Shown here: positions 45,708-55,479 of the stretch, one piece after another
How the letters are laid out: each line of letters begins with the position of its first letter
How positions within the stretch are numbered: the stretch's first letter is position 1
Assembly: GCF_009725995.1 (NCBI RefSeq)
Contig: NZ_RCNS01000003.1
Span: 868,001 to 932,000, forward strand
Origin: Zobellia laminariae
GTDB taxonomy: Bacteria; Bacteroidota; Bacteroidia; Flavobacteriales; Flavobacteriaceae
DNA length: 64,000 nucleotides
Direction of reading: 5' to 3'
Translations under genes and position numbers: made by a program
Notes under the pieces: generated by a model
The model's input: the letters and a program-made list of their open reading frames with translations, nothing else
Databases searched by the model: none
Told to the model about the DNA's origin: nothing

Positions 45708-46868
45708 TTACTCTACTTTAAGTTTTGAAATTTCGTTTACCAAATCCAATGCCTTTTTCATGGTCTGCCAGTCAATTTCGTGAACGTCGTGTTTTACACC
45801 AATATCTGAAATTAGAGTTATGGTAAGTTCACCACCAAGGTGCTCCCTAAACTCTTCTATTCCGTTAAGTAATTCATCAACTTCTTTTTCTGTAGCTAAC
45901 GGAAAACTTAAATCAAAACCGATGTTCTGAAAAACACGAACCACACGATTTAAATCGGTCTCATTAATTAAACCTATTAAATGAGTATAAGCCACATCTA
46001 GCACAATACCCTTTGCTACGGCTTCGCCATGACGAAGAGCGTAGTTGGTCATATACTCCAATTTATGTGCAGCCCAATGACCAAAATCCAATGGCCTAGA
46101 AGAGCCACTTTCAAAAGGATCACCGCCTTGAGCAATATGGTGCATATGCATTTCTGCACACCTATAAATGGTATACTGCATGGCTTCCATATCTCTATCT
46201 CTCAATAAATGTGCATTTTTCTCTAAATATTCAAAAAAGACAGCATCCTTAATCAATGCAACTTTTAGCGCTTCCGAAATACCGGAAATCCAATCGCGTT
46301 GTTCCAATGTTTTAAGGAAATCAGTATCGTTAATGATAGCATATGGAGGGGCAAAAGTTCCTATAAAGTTCTTTTTGCCAAAAGCATTCACGCTATTTTT
46401 AACTCCCACAGCAGAATCATCTTGTGAAAGGACCGTAGTAGGAATACGAATCAACTTAACACCTCTATGTGCAATTGCTGCTGCATAGCCTGCCATATCT
46501 ATAACGGCACCACCACCTATAACGATAACAAATGAATGGCGACAAATAGCATACTCGCTAACTGCCTTGAGGATATCTTCAACTTGACTTTCATCATTCT
46601 TGCAAGCTTCACCTCCTTGCACCACCATACTTTTCATATGAACCAGATTCTCATGGTAATGTTGACAGTAGGCTTTTATATTTTTAATAAGGTCCGGGTG
46701 AGCAGCAGCTACCCCATCATCAACGACAAAAAGAAGCTTTACGGGCTCATTTTTATATGCCTTGATAATATCCTTGAACAAGGTATTTTCTGTACCGAAC
46801 AAATTTTCGGTAAAGTGGAGGCCATATTGATATGAAACCTCAAATTTTTGCTCTATAGTTTTAAACAT
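45708..46868 (-). CDS. eboD: EboD: 3-dehydroquinate synthase-like protein
   Basis: A 386-residue protein of the sugar-phosphate cyclase fold. The NAD-binding GGGAVIDMAGYAAA is near residue 118 and IRIPTTVLSQDDSAVGVKNS near 135-155, with metal ligands in GHWAAHKLE and RHGEAVAKG. It differs clearly from AroB and sits in the ebo cluster, so a role other than the shikimate pathway is likely. Substrate unknown. Confidence 0.87.
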   Translation of the reverse strand: MFKTIEQKFEVSYQYGLHFTENLFGTENTLFKDIIKAYKNEPVKLLFVVDDGVAAAHPDLIKNIKAYCQHYHENLVHMKSMVVQGGEACKNDESQVEDILKAVSEYAICRHSFVIVIGGGAVIDMAGYAAAIAHRGVKLIRIPTTVLSQDDSAVGVKNSVNAFGKKNFIGTFAPPYAIINDTDFLKTLEQRDWISGISEALKVALIKDAVFFEYLEKNAHLLRDRDMEAMQYTIYRCAEMHMHHIAQGGDPFESGSSRPLDFGHWAAHKLEYMTNYALRHGEAVAKGIVLDVAYTHLIGLINETDLNRVVRVFQNIGFDLSFPLATEKEVDELLNGIEEFREHLGGELTITLISDIGVKHDVHEIDWQTMKKALDLVNEISKLKVE

Positions 46869-46900
46869 CGTATTTCTTTTGAAGGTCGATAAAATTGACC

Positions 46901-47803
46901 TTAGGTAACAGCAAACACTTTAGATAAGCCTTTTGAAACAGGCAGTAATGCCAATATAATTAATCCGTACCACCAGTCAAAAAAAGCAACAGCAATAGAC
47001 GAATCCAATAAAATTAATGCTATGACACCTGCCATAACAGCTTTTTTAATATTCTCTGGTGAGTTTACGGAGTGTGCTTTTATTAAAGGTCTAAAAACCG
47101 TGAACGCAAACAATACTAAAAACAATAACGGAAATATAAGGGCATCCGTATGTAAAAAGGCCATAGTTGCCACAGCTAAAATAACAGCACCATACAGTAC
47201 TCCTGCCAATACAATGTGATTTTTGTTTTTTCCGTGTACTTCCCCTCTGCTTATTAGCGTGATAGCAAAGATATATACGATTGGAATAATGGCCATAAAC
47301 CAGGAATCGAAATTACCTAAAATCGACATGCCCAAAAGCAAATTTATACCTCTACATAAGCCCATACTCAACGGACCAAAAAAATCATATTTTTTGGCAA
47401 TCCCATCGTATAAAAGAATTGCCAAGGCAAGTGCAACAGCTACTATGCCAGAAGTTCCCGAAACTAAAAAGGCCAACAACACACCAATAACCAATGTGGT
47501 TGCGCCATACATAGCAGCCGCATTAAACGAAACTATGCCACTAGGAATAGGCCGCTCAGGCCTTTCTACTTGATCAAGCTTAAAGTCAAAAACATCATTA
47601 AGAATAACACCTCCGGCATAAAGAAACACCGATGAAAATACTAAGTATACGATATTTATGAAAAGGCTAGAACCAACAAAACCGGCATCCATACCACCTA
47701 CAAAAACACCGCCAATAGCTACACCTGCCAAAATATCTGCGGCAGCTGTAGGTAAATTAGCAGGTCTTGCCAATCGCGCATAACCAAGAAATGTGCGATT
47801 CAT
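46901..47803 (-). CDS. eboC: EboC: UbiA-like prenyltransferase-family membrane protein
   Basis: A 300-residue integral membrane protein with about eight to nine membrane segments. The first Asp-rich motif is NDVFDFKLDQVERPERPIPSG near 69-88 and the second region is YDGIAKKYDFFGPLSMGLCRG near 132-151. Both catalytic Asp motifs of UbiA enzymes appear kept. The start overlaps the eboB stop by one base. It may join a prenyl group to a substrate or act in export. Confidence 0.88.
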   Translation of the reverse strand: MNRTFLGYARLARPANLPTAAADILAGVAIGGVFVGGMDAGFVGSSLFINIVYLVFSSVFLYAGGVILNDVFDFKLDQVERPERPIPSGIVSFNAAAMYGATTLVIGVLLAFLVSGTSGIVAVALALAILLYDGIAKKYDFFGPLSMGLCRGINLLLGMSILGNFDSWFMAIIPIVYIFAITLISRGEVHGKNKNHIVLAGVLYGAVILAVATMAFLHTDALIFPLLFLVLFAFTVFRPLIKAHSVNSPENIKKAVMAGVIALILLDSSIAVAFFDWWYGLIILALLPVSKGLSKVFAVT

Positions 47804-48711
47804 TATTTAATCTGATCAGAATCTACTCTAGGCTCTTGTCCTCTTAAAACGCTATTATCATTAAAAAGTTGGGCTTGGTTAATACCTTTTGGATTCAACC
47901 AGTGCTCTTCTTTCATCTTACCATTTGTGCCAAAAATATCTAGCGCATTCTGGTAACAGGTTTTTACAACGTCTTCTCTTGCAATCCCTCTTTTTAGCAT
48001 AAGGTTTGCGGTTTTTGGCACCGCTAATGGATCACTTACACCCCAATCTGCAGAGCTATCTACAATTATATTATTACTACCATATTTTTTTACAACCTCT
48101 ACCATTCTTTCGTTACCCATCTTTGTTTTTGGGTAAATAGTAAATGCAGCTATAAAACCTCTATCAAGAACGTCTTTAACCGTTTCTTCGTTATTATGGT
48201 CAATTACCACTTGTGAAGGATCTAGACCATGCTCCAAACAAACTTCCATACTTTTTAAAGTACCTGCTTTTTTATCACGGTGAGGCGTGTGCACTTGAAC
48301 AACCATACCCAACTCTTTAGCCATTTCTAGCTGCATACGGAAATACTTATCTTCCGCTGGGGTTTGGTCATCATAACCTATCTCGCCAATAGCTACTACA
48401 TTCTGCTTGTGAACATATAAAGGCAAAAGCTCTATAACTTGTTCTGCCAATGCTTCATTGTTTGCCTCCTTAGAATTTAGGCCAATAGTGCAATAGTGGT
48501 GAATACCAAATTGACTAGCTCTAAAAGGCTCCCAACCAACTAAACTACTGTAATAATCTTGAAAAGAACCTACTTGGGTTCTTGGTTGTCCTAACCAAAA
48601 AGAAGGCTCTATTATAGCAACAACCCCGGCCGCAGCCATAGCTTCATAATCGTCTGTGGTACGCGATGACATATGTACATGCGGGTCGATTATCATCATT
48701 TTATCTTCCAT
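47803..48711 (-). CDS. eboB: EboB: TatD-like metal-dependent hydrolase
   Basis: A 302-residue amidohydrolase-fold protein. The metal-binding HxH is in MIIDPHVHMSSRTTDDY at the start; VAIGEIGYDD, MVVQVHTPHRDK, VIDHNNEET and IIVDSSADWG supply the other ligands. It is TatD-like but diverged from the DNase TatD. It starts one base after eboA ends. The substrate is unknown. Confidence 0.87.
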   Translation of the reverse strand: MEDKMMIIDPHVHMSSRTTDDYEAMAAAGVVAIIEPSFWLGQPRTQVGSFQDYYSSLVGWEPFRASQFGIHHYCTIGLNSKEANNEALAEQVIELLPLYVHKQNVVAIGEIGYDDQTPAEDKYFRMQLEMAKELGMVVQVHTPHRDKKAGTLKSMEVCLEHGLDPSQVVIDHNNEETVKDVLDRGFIAAFTIYPKTKMGNERMVEVVKKYGSNNIIVDSSADWGVSDPLAVPKTANLMLKRGIAREDVVKTCYQNALDIFGTNGKMKEEHWLNPKGINQAQLFNDNSVLRGQEPRVDSDQIK

Positions 48712-48712
48712 A

Positions 48713-49570
48713 CTAATCTTTTATATTTTTCCAGGTAATGTTTTTGTTCGCTACTTGAGCTTTCAACTCGGGATGCTTTGCCAATAATTCTTTAGCCATT
48801 GGCTCTTCAGAAGTATAACAGCATAAGGCCGCTACTTTATTTTCAATAGGATTATCGCTAGCAAACAAGCGCTCCATATCTTTCAATAAATTTTCATCTA
48901 AAAATGCAGCTACAGGTCTCCAAAACAAGGGTTCTATTTCTCGCGATGCTGCCCATCTCTCGTGTGCATAATCAGATATAATACGCGTCAAATCTTTATT
49001 CGCTCGTTCATCAATACTTAAAATAGTCGATAGATCTAACTGCATAAATGCAGCCTTTAGGAACATTTGGTTCCATTGCTGATCATTAAAATATTTTGCG
49101 GGATACGGATTCTGCATGCTAATCGCCTCGAATATTGTGGCGATGTTCGTACGCAATGCTTCTACTGCAGTTTGCTTATAATTTTCGGCATCAGGCAACA
49201 GTATAAGATACTTTAGAAAAGTTTCAAGTTCTCCGGTATCGGCCACCTGAATTAAATTGGCAACTTTGGGGACAAAGAAATCTCCGTTTGCCTTCAATAC
49301 CTTTATCAAAAGATAAATTCGGGCTATCTGAAGCGTTGTGGCATTCTGCGTTCTTAAATATTGGGTTACCTCATCTGTATCAGAGCTCAGATTCAAAACA
49401 GTGTCCGAATCAATCTTACTAGCCAACAAGCTGTAAGTCATATACAGGTCCTTTGTAGAACTTGAGCTAATGATTTGCTCCAATTTTGATTGTAACCATG
49501 AATCTGTAGCAGCATCTAAATTGCTATTCAATAAAGACTGAAGCTCTTGGTCTAATTTGGTTAATTCCAT
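48713..49570 (-). CDS. eboA: EboA-domain protein
   Basis: A 285-residue mostly helical protein with no catalytic motif. Segments such as IARIYLLIKVLKANGDFF and FWRPVAAFLDENLLKDMERL match EboA proteins, whose biochemical role is unknown. It is the first gene of the operon, about 80 bases downstream of a good promoter. Assignment rests on similarity and on the ordered cluster that follows. Confidence 0.84.
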   Translation of the reverse strand: MELTKLDQELQSLLNSNLDAATDSWLQSKLEQIISSSSTKDLYMTYSLLASKIDSDTVLNLSSDTDEVTQYLRTQNATTLQIARIYLLIKVLKANGDFFVPKVANLIQVADTGELETFLKYLILLPDAENYKQTAVEALRTNIATIFEAISMQNPYPAKYFNDQQWNQMFLKAAFMQLDLSTILSIDERANKDLTRIISDYAHERWAASREIEPLFWRPVAAFLDENLLKDMERLFASDNPIENKVAALCCYTSEEPMAKELLAKHPELKAQVANKNITWKNIKD

Positions 49571-49650
49571 AATCTGTTATTCGGGTTTCTTGACAAGTGG
49601 TAACAACCCTGTTTTTAGTGCCTTTCGGCATAATAAAAAACAACTATTCA

Positions 49651-49678
49651 CAAAACTAATTATTCTTAGGAGAAACAA
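49651..49678 (-). promoter_or_regulatory. Promoter of the ebo operon
   Basis: On the minus strand TTG (49678-49676), 17 bases, TAGTTTTG (49658-49651): a full match to the Bacteroidota consensus, about 80 bases before eboA. Confidence 0.68.
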
Positions 49679-49747
49679 GATATATTAGATGCTAAATTCT
49701 AGTTATAGTTTACAAAGATTCTTGCTAATTTTACGAAAAACAGAATT

Positions 49748-50329
49748 ATGCTAGGCCTAAAATTACCAACTGACCCAAGATGGGTGAATATTGTTGAGAA
49801 AAACATAGACGAAATTTTAACGGACCATGCGTACTGTGAGCAAAAAGCAGCAAGCACAGCCATATCATTAATTATAAGTTTTCCTGAATATACAGCGCTC
49901 GTAGAGGAAATGATTGCTCTTTCTAGAGAAGAGATGGCACATTTTAAAATGGTACATGACCGAATTACGGCCAGAGGACAAACTTTAGGGCGTGACAGAA
50001 AAGACGAATATGTACTTCAATTGATAAAATTTTTCCCAAAAGGAGGAAGCCGAACGACCCAATTAGTTCATCGTCTTTTGTATGCTGCATTAATTGAAGC
50101 GCGGAGTTGTGAGCGTTTTAGATTACTTTCAGAAGAACTAGAAGACAAGGAACTTGCAGAATTCTACCACAAGCTTATGGTGAGTGAAGCCGGACATTAC
50201 ACTATGTTCTTACAATTTTCAAGACAATATGGTGACCGTACCGAGGTGGACAAAAAATGGCAAGCACTACTAGATTTCGAATCTGGAATAATGAAAAACC
50301 TAGGAAATAATGAAAGTATTCACGGATAA
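49748..50329 (+). CDS. miaE: tRNA-(ms2io6A37)-hydroxylase
   Basis: A 193-residue ferritin-like diiron hydroxylase that acts on modified A37 of tRNA. Iron ligands are visible in DHAYCEQKAAS (Glu), SREEMAHFKMVHD (Glu and His), ALIEARSCERF (Glu) and VSEAGHYTMF (Glu and His). Length and opening (LGLKLPTDPRWVNIVEKN) are normal. It is divergent from eboA and convergent with ppk1. Confidence 0.93.
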   Translation: MLGLKLPTDPRWVNIVEKNIDEILTDHAYCEQKAASTAISLIISFPEYTALVEEMIALSREEMAHFKMVHDRITARGQTLGRDRKDEYVLQLIKFFPKGGSRTTQLVHRLLYAALIEARSCERFRLLSEELEDKELAEFYHKLMVSEAGHYTMFLQFSRQYGDRTEVDKKWQALLDFESGIMKNLGNNESIHG

Positions 50330-50333
50330 GATT

Positions 50334-50375
50334 TTCAAGTTTTAGGTAAATAAAGAGCATTACCTAAAACTTGAA
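50334..50375. terminator. Inverted repeat / probable bidirectional terminator
   Basis: A perfect 16-bp stem: 50334-50349 pairs with 50360-50375, between the convergent miaE and ppk1 genes. The T-runs are weak. Confidence 0.65.
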
Positions 50376-50389
50376 ACCTTCAATTATTT

Positions 50390-52492
50390 TTACTCCGGAA
50401 TAGGAGTATCTGCATCTAATTTATTTTTATAATAATCATAGGTAGCAAACTGAGACCGTAACTTAGGCTTGTCATTTATACGATATGCATTATCCTGCTC
50501 CTCGTTGAACACTCTAGCCTTAACATTATCGTTCCAAGAGATTTCATAGGTATCTAGCAATTCCTTTTTTACATCTTCATCATAAATAGGACAACCTACC
50601 TCTACCCTATTTTCTAGGTTACGGGTCATGAAATCTGCCGATGAAATAAACACCCTTGTATCTCCGTCATTACAGAAAATGAATATACGTGGATGCTCTA
50701 GAAATTTATCTACAATACTAATTGCTTCAATATTCTCGCTCATACCTTCTATGCCTGGAATCAAACAGCAGATACCACGTACAATCAATTGTATTTTAAC
50801 ACCGGCATTACTGGCCTCATACAATTTATCGATCATCTTGTATGAAGTAAAACTATTCATCTTTATTTTGATGAAAGCTTCTTTACCTGCCTTAGCATTC
50901 AAAATTTCTTTATCGATTAGTTTTATAAAGAATGATTTAGTGTAGTGCGGAGATACTATTAAATGTTTGTATTTATTGATTTTATATGTAGTTTCAAAGA
51001 AATCAAAAACCTTGTTCAATTCTTTTAAAATAGGCTCGTTTGCCGTGAACAAGGTATAATCTGTATAAATTTTTGCTGTTGACTCGTTAAAGTTACCCGT
51101 ACTTATAAAACCATAACGTTTTATAATTCCGTTCTCTTCACGTTCAATCATACATATTTTACTATGCACTTTTAGACCAGGTACACCAAAAATAAGCTTC
51201 ACTCCTTCTGCCTGAAGTTCTTCTGCATATCTAATATTGGCTTGCTCATCAAAACGGGCACGTAGCTCAATCTGCAAGGTTACCTGTTTCCCATTTTTTA
51301 CGGCATTTGAAAGGCATGCCGCTACTTGAGAATCATTGGCAAGACGATAAACCGTAATCTTAATCGCTTTTACTTTTGGATCAAGAGCTGCCTCCCTTAA
51401 GAATTTCAATACATAAGCAAACGATTGATAAGGCGTGTACTGCAAGTAATCTTTCTCTGCTATTTTCTCCAATAGACTACCTTCTAGACTTAGCCCTTTT
51501 ACAGGTAACGGCACTATCTTATCATACATAAGATCTTGTCTTCCCAAGCTAGGAAAGCTCATGTAATCCCGCTTGTTATGATATCTTCCTCCAGGAATAA
51601 CACTATCCGCATCTTCAATTCCCATTTTATCCTTAAGAAAATCTAAGGTATCCGATTCTATATTTTTGTCATAAACAAAACGTACCGGGTCACTAATTTT
51701 CCTATGCTCTACGCTAGAGTAAATTTTCTCAATAAAACTCTTACTTAAATCATTATCTATATCAAGTTCTGCATCTCGCGTAATCTTGATCATATGAGAA
51801 GAAATGGACTTGTAATCAAACATCGGGAAAACGCTATCCATACAATACCTAATTACATCATCTAGAATAATGATATAATTCTTATCGCCTTCTTTAGGAA
51901 GCACAACAAAACGATCTATGCCTTTTGGAATTTCAATTAAAGCATATCGTTTCTCTCTTTTCTCATACGTAAGCTTAGTGTGATCATCACTTTTCAACAC
52001 CATTTTTACAGCCAAATAAGCAGCAGTATCTTTTAACATAGGGAACTCTGCCAAATCATTCAAGATAATGGTCATGAGTTGTGGACTCACCTTTTGGTTA
52101 AAGTAGCTTCTAGCAAACTCACCTTGCTTTTCCGAAAGTTCATTTTCATTAAGCAAGTAAATATTTTGTTCTTCTAGTTCGTTTTCAATATTCCTTAGTA
52201 TCTCAACGCTTTTACGCTGTTGCTCAATAACAAACTTGGTAATCTCTACTAGTAAATCTTTGGCCTTTTCACCACCTAAAACACTTTTCCCTGATTTTCC
52301 CGCTTCAAAAATACGTTTCACAGTGGCATAACGAACCTTAAAGAACTCATCTAAATTATTTGAAAAAATACCTAAAAAACGGAGACGTTCAATTAATGGT
52401 ACGTTTTCATCCTCACACTCCTGAAGCACCCTTTCATTAAAACGTAACCAACTTATTTCTCTATTTATATATCTAGTTTTTGTCTTTATCAT
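50390..52492 (-). CDS. ppk1: Polyphosphate kinase 1
   Basis: A 700-residue enzyme that makes long-chain polyphosphate from ATP. The N-terminus is INREISWLRFNERVLQE. Phospholipase-D-like catalytic motifs are in LKVHSKICMIERE (His) and later in the C-terminal half (HPRIFIFCNDGDTRVFISSADFMTRN cut short). Four domains of normal length are present. It directly follows a SixA-like phosphatase gene with no gap and is last in a long minus-strand run. Confidence 0.95.
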   Translation of the reverse strand: MIKTKTRYINREISWLRFNERVLQECEDENVPLIERLRFLGIFSNNLDEFFKVRYATVKRIFEAGKSGKSVLGGEKAKDLLVEITKFVIEQQRKSVEILRNIENELEEQNIYLLNENELSEKQGEFARSYFNQKVSPQLMTIILNDLAEFPMLKDTAAYLAVKMVLKSDDHTKLTYEKREKRYALIEIPKGIDRFVVLPKEGDKNYIIILDDVIRYCMDSVFPMFDYKSISSHMIKITRDAELDIDNDLSKSFIEKIYSSVEHRKISDPVRFVYDKNIESDTLDFLKDKMGIEDADSVIPGGRYHNKRDYMSFPSLGRQDLMYDKIVPLPVKGLSLEGSLLEKIAEKDYLQYTPYQSFAYVLKFLREAALDPKVKAIKITVYRLANDSQVAACLSNAVKNGKQVTLQIELRARFDEQANIRYAEELQAEGVKLIFGVPGLKVHSKICMIEREENGIIKRYGFISTGNFNESTAKIYTDYTLFTANEPILKELNKVFDFFETTYKINKYKHLIVSPHYTKSFFIKLIDKEILNAKAGKEAFIKIKMNSFTSYKMIDKLYEASNAGVKIQLIVRGICCLIPGIEGMSENIEAISIVDKFLEHPRIFIFCNDGDTRVFISSADFMTRNLENRVEVGCPIYDEDVKKELLDTYEISWNDNVKARVFNEEQDNAYRINDKPKLRSQFATYDYYKNKLDADTPIPE

Positions 52493-52978
52493 TTATCTAA
52501 GGTCTTTCGGGAAAATAGTTTGTTTTGTTGTTCCTTTTTCAACTGAATTCCAATTATCAACATTGAAATTAAGATGCACCAGTCCACTGGTAGAAACGTT
52601 GTCAATATAGGAATTTCCCAAAGAATTGGCAACATGTGTAAAAGCGTGATTATGTCCAAAAATCATAACAGAATCTAAGGAATCATCAAGGTTTGCTATA
52701 AAATCGAAAACCGATTCTCCTGAAAAATCATACAACTCATTTGTTATCTGTACTGAAGATAATGGTAAGTTTAGCTGCCTAACAAAAATCATACAGGTAT
52801 GTAAAGCCCTATTAGCAGGACTTGAGAAAACAGCATCAACTTTTGAGGCTTGAGATTTAAATTTTGAGGATACCAAAAGAGCATCGTTTACCCCTCTTTC
52901 CTGAAGCGGCCTATCCTTATCACTCACCGAATAATCCCAAGAAGATTTACCGTGCCTGACCATTACCAATGTTTTCAT
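52493..52978 (-). CDS. SixA-like histidine phosphatase
   Basis: A 161-residue branch-1 histidine phosphatase. The RHG triad is in VMVRHGKSSWD (His9), with SSPANRALHT near 53-62 and the second His in IFGHNHAFTHV near 107. It is SixA-like in size; the target is unknown. It adjoins ppk1 with no intergenic base, so a link to phosphate metabolism or to polyphosphate control is possible. Confidence 0.85.
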   Translation of the reverse strand: MKTLVMVRHGKSSWDYSVSDKDRPLQERGVNDALLVSSKFKSQASKVDAVFSSPANRALHTCMIFVRQLNLPLSSVQITNELYDFSGESVFDFIANLDDSLDSVMIFGHNHAFTHVANSLGNSYIDNVSTSGLVHLNFNVDNWNSVEKGTTKQTIFPKDLR

Positions 52979-53041
52979 TTAACCAAAATTTAAAGTTTTA
53001 AAAATGTTTTGACAGCCCTCTATCAGACCTAAACCAGCCGA

Positions 53042-53689
53042 TCAAGGTGCCAACCGCTCCATTTTCCAATCTAAGTTATCTATTAAAGCGTATCTAATGC
53101 GATCATGCAAGCGATTAGGCCTGCCCTGCCAAAACTCCATGGATTGTGGCTTAACAATGTAGCCGCCCCAATTATCTGGCCTTAGAATCTCTTTATTCTT
53201 GTATTCGTTCTCTAATTTTTTCAAATTATCCTCTAAAGTTTCTCTAGAAGGAATAACTGTACTTTGTGGAGAAACCAAAGCCCCCAGCTTGCTGCCCTCC
53301 GGACGTGATTCAAAATAACCGTCAGATAAATTTTCTGCTATTTTTTCGGCCTTCCCTTTTATAATAATCTGCCTTTCCATATTAGGCCAAAAGAAAGAAA
53401 TACAGACATTAGGGTTAGCTGCAATAGCCCTACCCTTTTCACTAAGGTAGTTTGTATAAAAGATAAATCCTTCGTGGGTAAACTTTTTTAATAACACTAC
53501 CCTGCTTTTGGGATAGCCATCTAAACCAATTGTAGAAACAGTCATTGCATTAGGTTCGTCTACTCCATCCGATGTCTCGGTTTCATAGAACCATTTCTGA
53601 AATAGCTCCATTGGATTGTCTGAAATAGAACCCTCTAGAAGGGCGCTTTTTTCATATGATTTTCGGTAATCGCCTAAATCTTTTTGCAT
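53042..53689 (-). CDS. pdxH: Pyridoxamine 5'-phosphate oxidase
   Basis: A 215-residue FMN enzyme that makes pyridoxal 5'-phosphate. FMN and substrate motifs are NAMTVSTIGLDGYPKSRVVLLK near 50-70, FYTNYLSEKGRAIAANP and a C-terminal EFWQGRPNRLHDRI. I start at ATG 53689 (MQKDLGDYRKSYE), which matches flavobacterial relatives; the longer frame to 53719 adds ten residues with no counterpart. Confidence 0.94.
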   Translation of the reverse strand: MQKDLGDYRKSYEKSALLEGSISDNPMELFQKWFYETETSDGVDEPNAMTVSTIGLDGYPKSRVVLLKKFTHEGFIFYTNYLSEKGRAIAANPNVCISFFWPNMERQIIIKGKAEKIAENLSDGYFESRPEGSKLGALVSPQSTVIPSRETLEDNLKKLENEYKNKEILRPDNWGGYIVKPQSMEFWQGRPNRLHDRIRYALIDNLDWKMERLAP

Positions 53690-53759
53690 AATCTTCTTTG
53701 CTAAAATCCTTTTACCCAAAGTTCAGCAAAAGATTGGTAACGAAGAAGTAGGAAGGAGA

Positions 53760-54665
53760 CTAAAACTCAAAAAACTTACCATCATCGGCAAGCTCAACAT
53801 TTGGGAAGATTTCCATAGCTTCTTCTTTAAAAAGCTCAATGGATTTATAACGCGTAGAATAATGTCCTAAAATAAGCATTCCCACGTTGGCAGCTTTAGC
53901 AATAGATGCTGCCTGCATTGCTGTAGAATGTTTTGTTTTTACCGCTAAATGAGCCTCAGATTCTAAAAATGTAGATTCGTGATACAATGCTGTTGCACCT
54001 TTAATTTGGTCAACGATATCTGGCTTGTAGCCGGTATCACTGCAATACGCATAACTTTTAGGAACTGGCGGATCAAAACTTAATTCTGTGTTTGAAACAA
54101 CAGTACCGTCATCCAGCACCACATCTCTGCCATTTTTAATGTTTTGAAAATAAGCTTTGTCAATCTTATATTTCTCAACAGCTTCTACATTAAGTTTGCG
54201 CTCACCTTCTTTCTCCTTAAAAAGAAAACCATTGGTATACACCCTATGACTTAAACGAATGGTCTCTACTGTAACTTTATCATCCTCAAAGACAACCTCA
54301 GGTTCCTTACTGGTTAGCTCATGAAAATATAGTTGATAGTTGGTCCAAGAATCTCCGAGCTTTAACAAAAGCGTAATAGCCTCCTTAATTCCTTTGGGAC
54401 CATAAATATGTAGTTCCTTATCCCTTCCTAACAAACGAAAAGTTGAAACAAGACCTGGCAAACCAAAAAAATGATCGCCATGTAAGTGAGAAATAAAAAT
54501 ATGGTTGATACGCGAAAACTTAATCTTATGTTTCCGTAATTGTACTTGCGTGCCTTCACCACAATCAATTAAAAACATATGATTCTTAACCTCCAACACC
54601 TGAGAAGTAGGGTTGGTCATCGTTCGTGGTGTTGCCGCATAGCAACCTAGAATTTGAAGCTTCAT
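53760..54665 (-). CDS. rnz: Ribonuclease Z
   Basis: A 301-residue metallo-beta-lactamase-fold endonuclease that trims tRNA 3' ends. The signature HLHGDHFFGLPG is near 60-71; other zinc ligands are in YCSDTGYK, HESTF and LGHYSTRY, and the exosite region is present at normal length. It lies 4 bases after the DUF3291 gene. Confidence 0.95.
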   Translation of the reverse strand: MKLQILGCYAATPRTMTNPTSQVLEVKNHMFLIDCGEGTQVQLRKHKIKFSRINHIFISHLHGDHFFGLPGLVSTFRLLGRDKELHIYGPKGIKEAITLLLKLGDSWTNYQLYFHELTSKEPEVVFEDDKVTVETIRLSHRVYTNGFLFKEKEGERKLNVEAVEKYKIDKAYFQNIKNGRDVVLDDGTVVSNTELSFDPPVPKSYAYCSDTGYKPDIVDQIKGATALYHESTFLESEAHLAVKTKHSTAMQAASIAKAANVGMLILGHYSTRYKSIELFKEEAMEIFPNVELADDGKFFEF

Positions 54666-54669
54666 TTTT

Positions 54670-55143
54670 CTAGTTCTTGGGCGAATATACTAAAGCGTCT
54701 TCTGCTGTAAATTGCCCTTTAAAACTAAAAGCGTAAGGAGATTCTCCATGATCGTTAAGATATTGAAGACGCTCTTTTGCTTCTTCCGGAGTGGGCACAT
54801 GACCTTCCTTAGTGTACCACAAACACATGTGCATGTCAGACATGTTATGAAACCATTCTTTCTTTCTTTTCATGACTCCAGCGTGCTGTGAGGCATATGT
54901 AAAATTGAACAAGGCCTCTTTAGACTCCCAAACCGACATATTTATAATGAGAAAATTATCCTCAAAAACACGTAACGCGGTAGCATCGTTTTCTTCACCT
55001 TTTAATCTCCAAACAAACCCTGTACTGTTATCTGCAATGGCATTTATACGATCTAGGTCCTTCACAAAATCAGCCATTACAGGACTGTCTATTGGGGCTA
55101 GCATTTTAGCAATGTTTACTTGAGATAGGTGGTAGTTACTCAT
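54670..55143 (-). CDS. DUF3291 protein
   Basis: A 157-residue alpha/beta-barrel-type protein of the DUF3291 family, with the motifs LSQVNIAKMLAPIDSPVMADF, FVWRL, NMSVWESKEALFNFTY and MCLWYTKEGHVPT. The family resembles monooxygenase-like dimeric barrels but has no known function. It overlaps the preceding small gene by 4 bases. Confidence 0.85.
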   Translation of the reverse strand: MSNYHLSQVNIAKMLAPIDSPVMADFVKDLDRINAIADNSTGFVWRLKGEENDATALRVFEDNFLIINMSVWESKEALFNFTYASQHAGVMKRKKEWFHNMSDMHMCLWYTKEGHVPTPEEAKERLQYLNDHGESPYAFSFKGQFTAEDALVYSPKN

Positions 55144-55472
55144 AAATCTAAATCGCGTTCTATTTCTTCCATTTCAATAACATCTTGTGCTTCTTTAATT
55201 GTTGGCACAACCATTATAGCATCTGGCACCTCATCATAAGAGACTTTATTGGTAACCAAAACAAAAGATTTCTTGGACTTTTTATGCAAATCGGAAATTT
55301 GCAAAAATTCAAGAACATCATCTGCCTTTAGCTCTGAAAAGGAAAAAAGGTTTATGACAATATTGTCATTCTTAATTTTTGGATAAGCGTCATTTAAGTT
55401 TTTCAAGAAAATGGAAAGCGTGGCATTTTCTTGAGAAACGATAGTTGTAGAACCGTCTGAGTCGAAAATCAT
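55140..55472 (-). CDS. Small conserved protein next to rnz
   Basis: A 110-residue protein with no catalytic motif. Its alternating strands and helices and a segment KKSFVLVTNKVSYDEVP resemble the STAS-like small proteins that flavobacteria keep beside rnz; database names for it may be carried over from the neighbour. It is 7 bases after pyrB and overlaps the DUF3291 gene by 4. Function unknown. Confidence 0.6.
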   Translation of the reverse strand: MIFDSDGSTTIVSQENATLSIFLKNLNDAYPKIKNDNIVINLFSFSELKADDVLEFLQISDLHKKSKKSFVLVTNKVSYDEVPDAIMVVPTIKEAQDVIEMEEIERDLDL

Positions 55473-55479
55473 ACTTTTA

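Noticed and set aside
45708..46868. Shikimate-pathway aroB
   Set aside because: The sequence and the ebo gene order identify EboD; no other shikimate gene is nearby.
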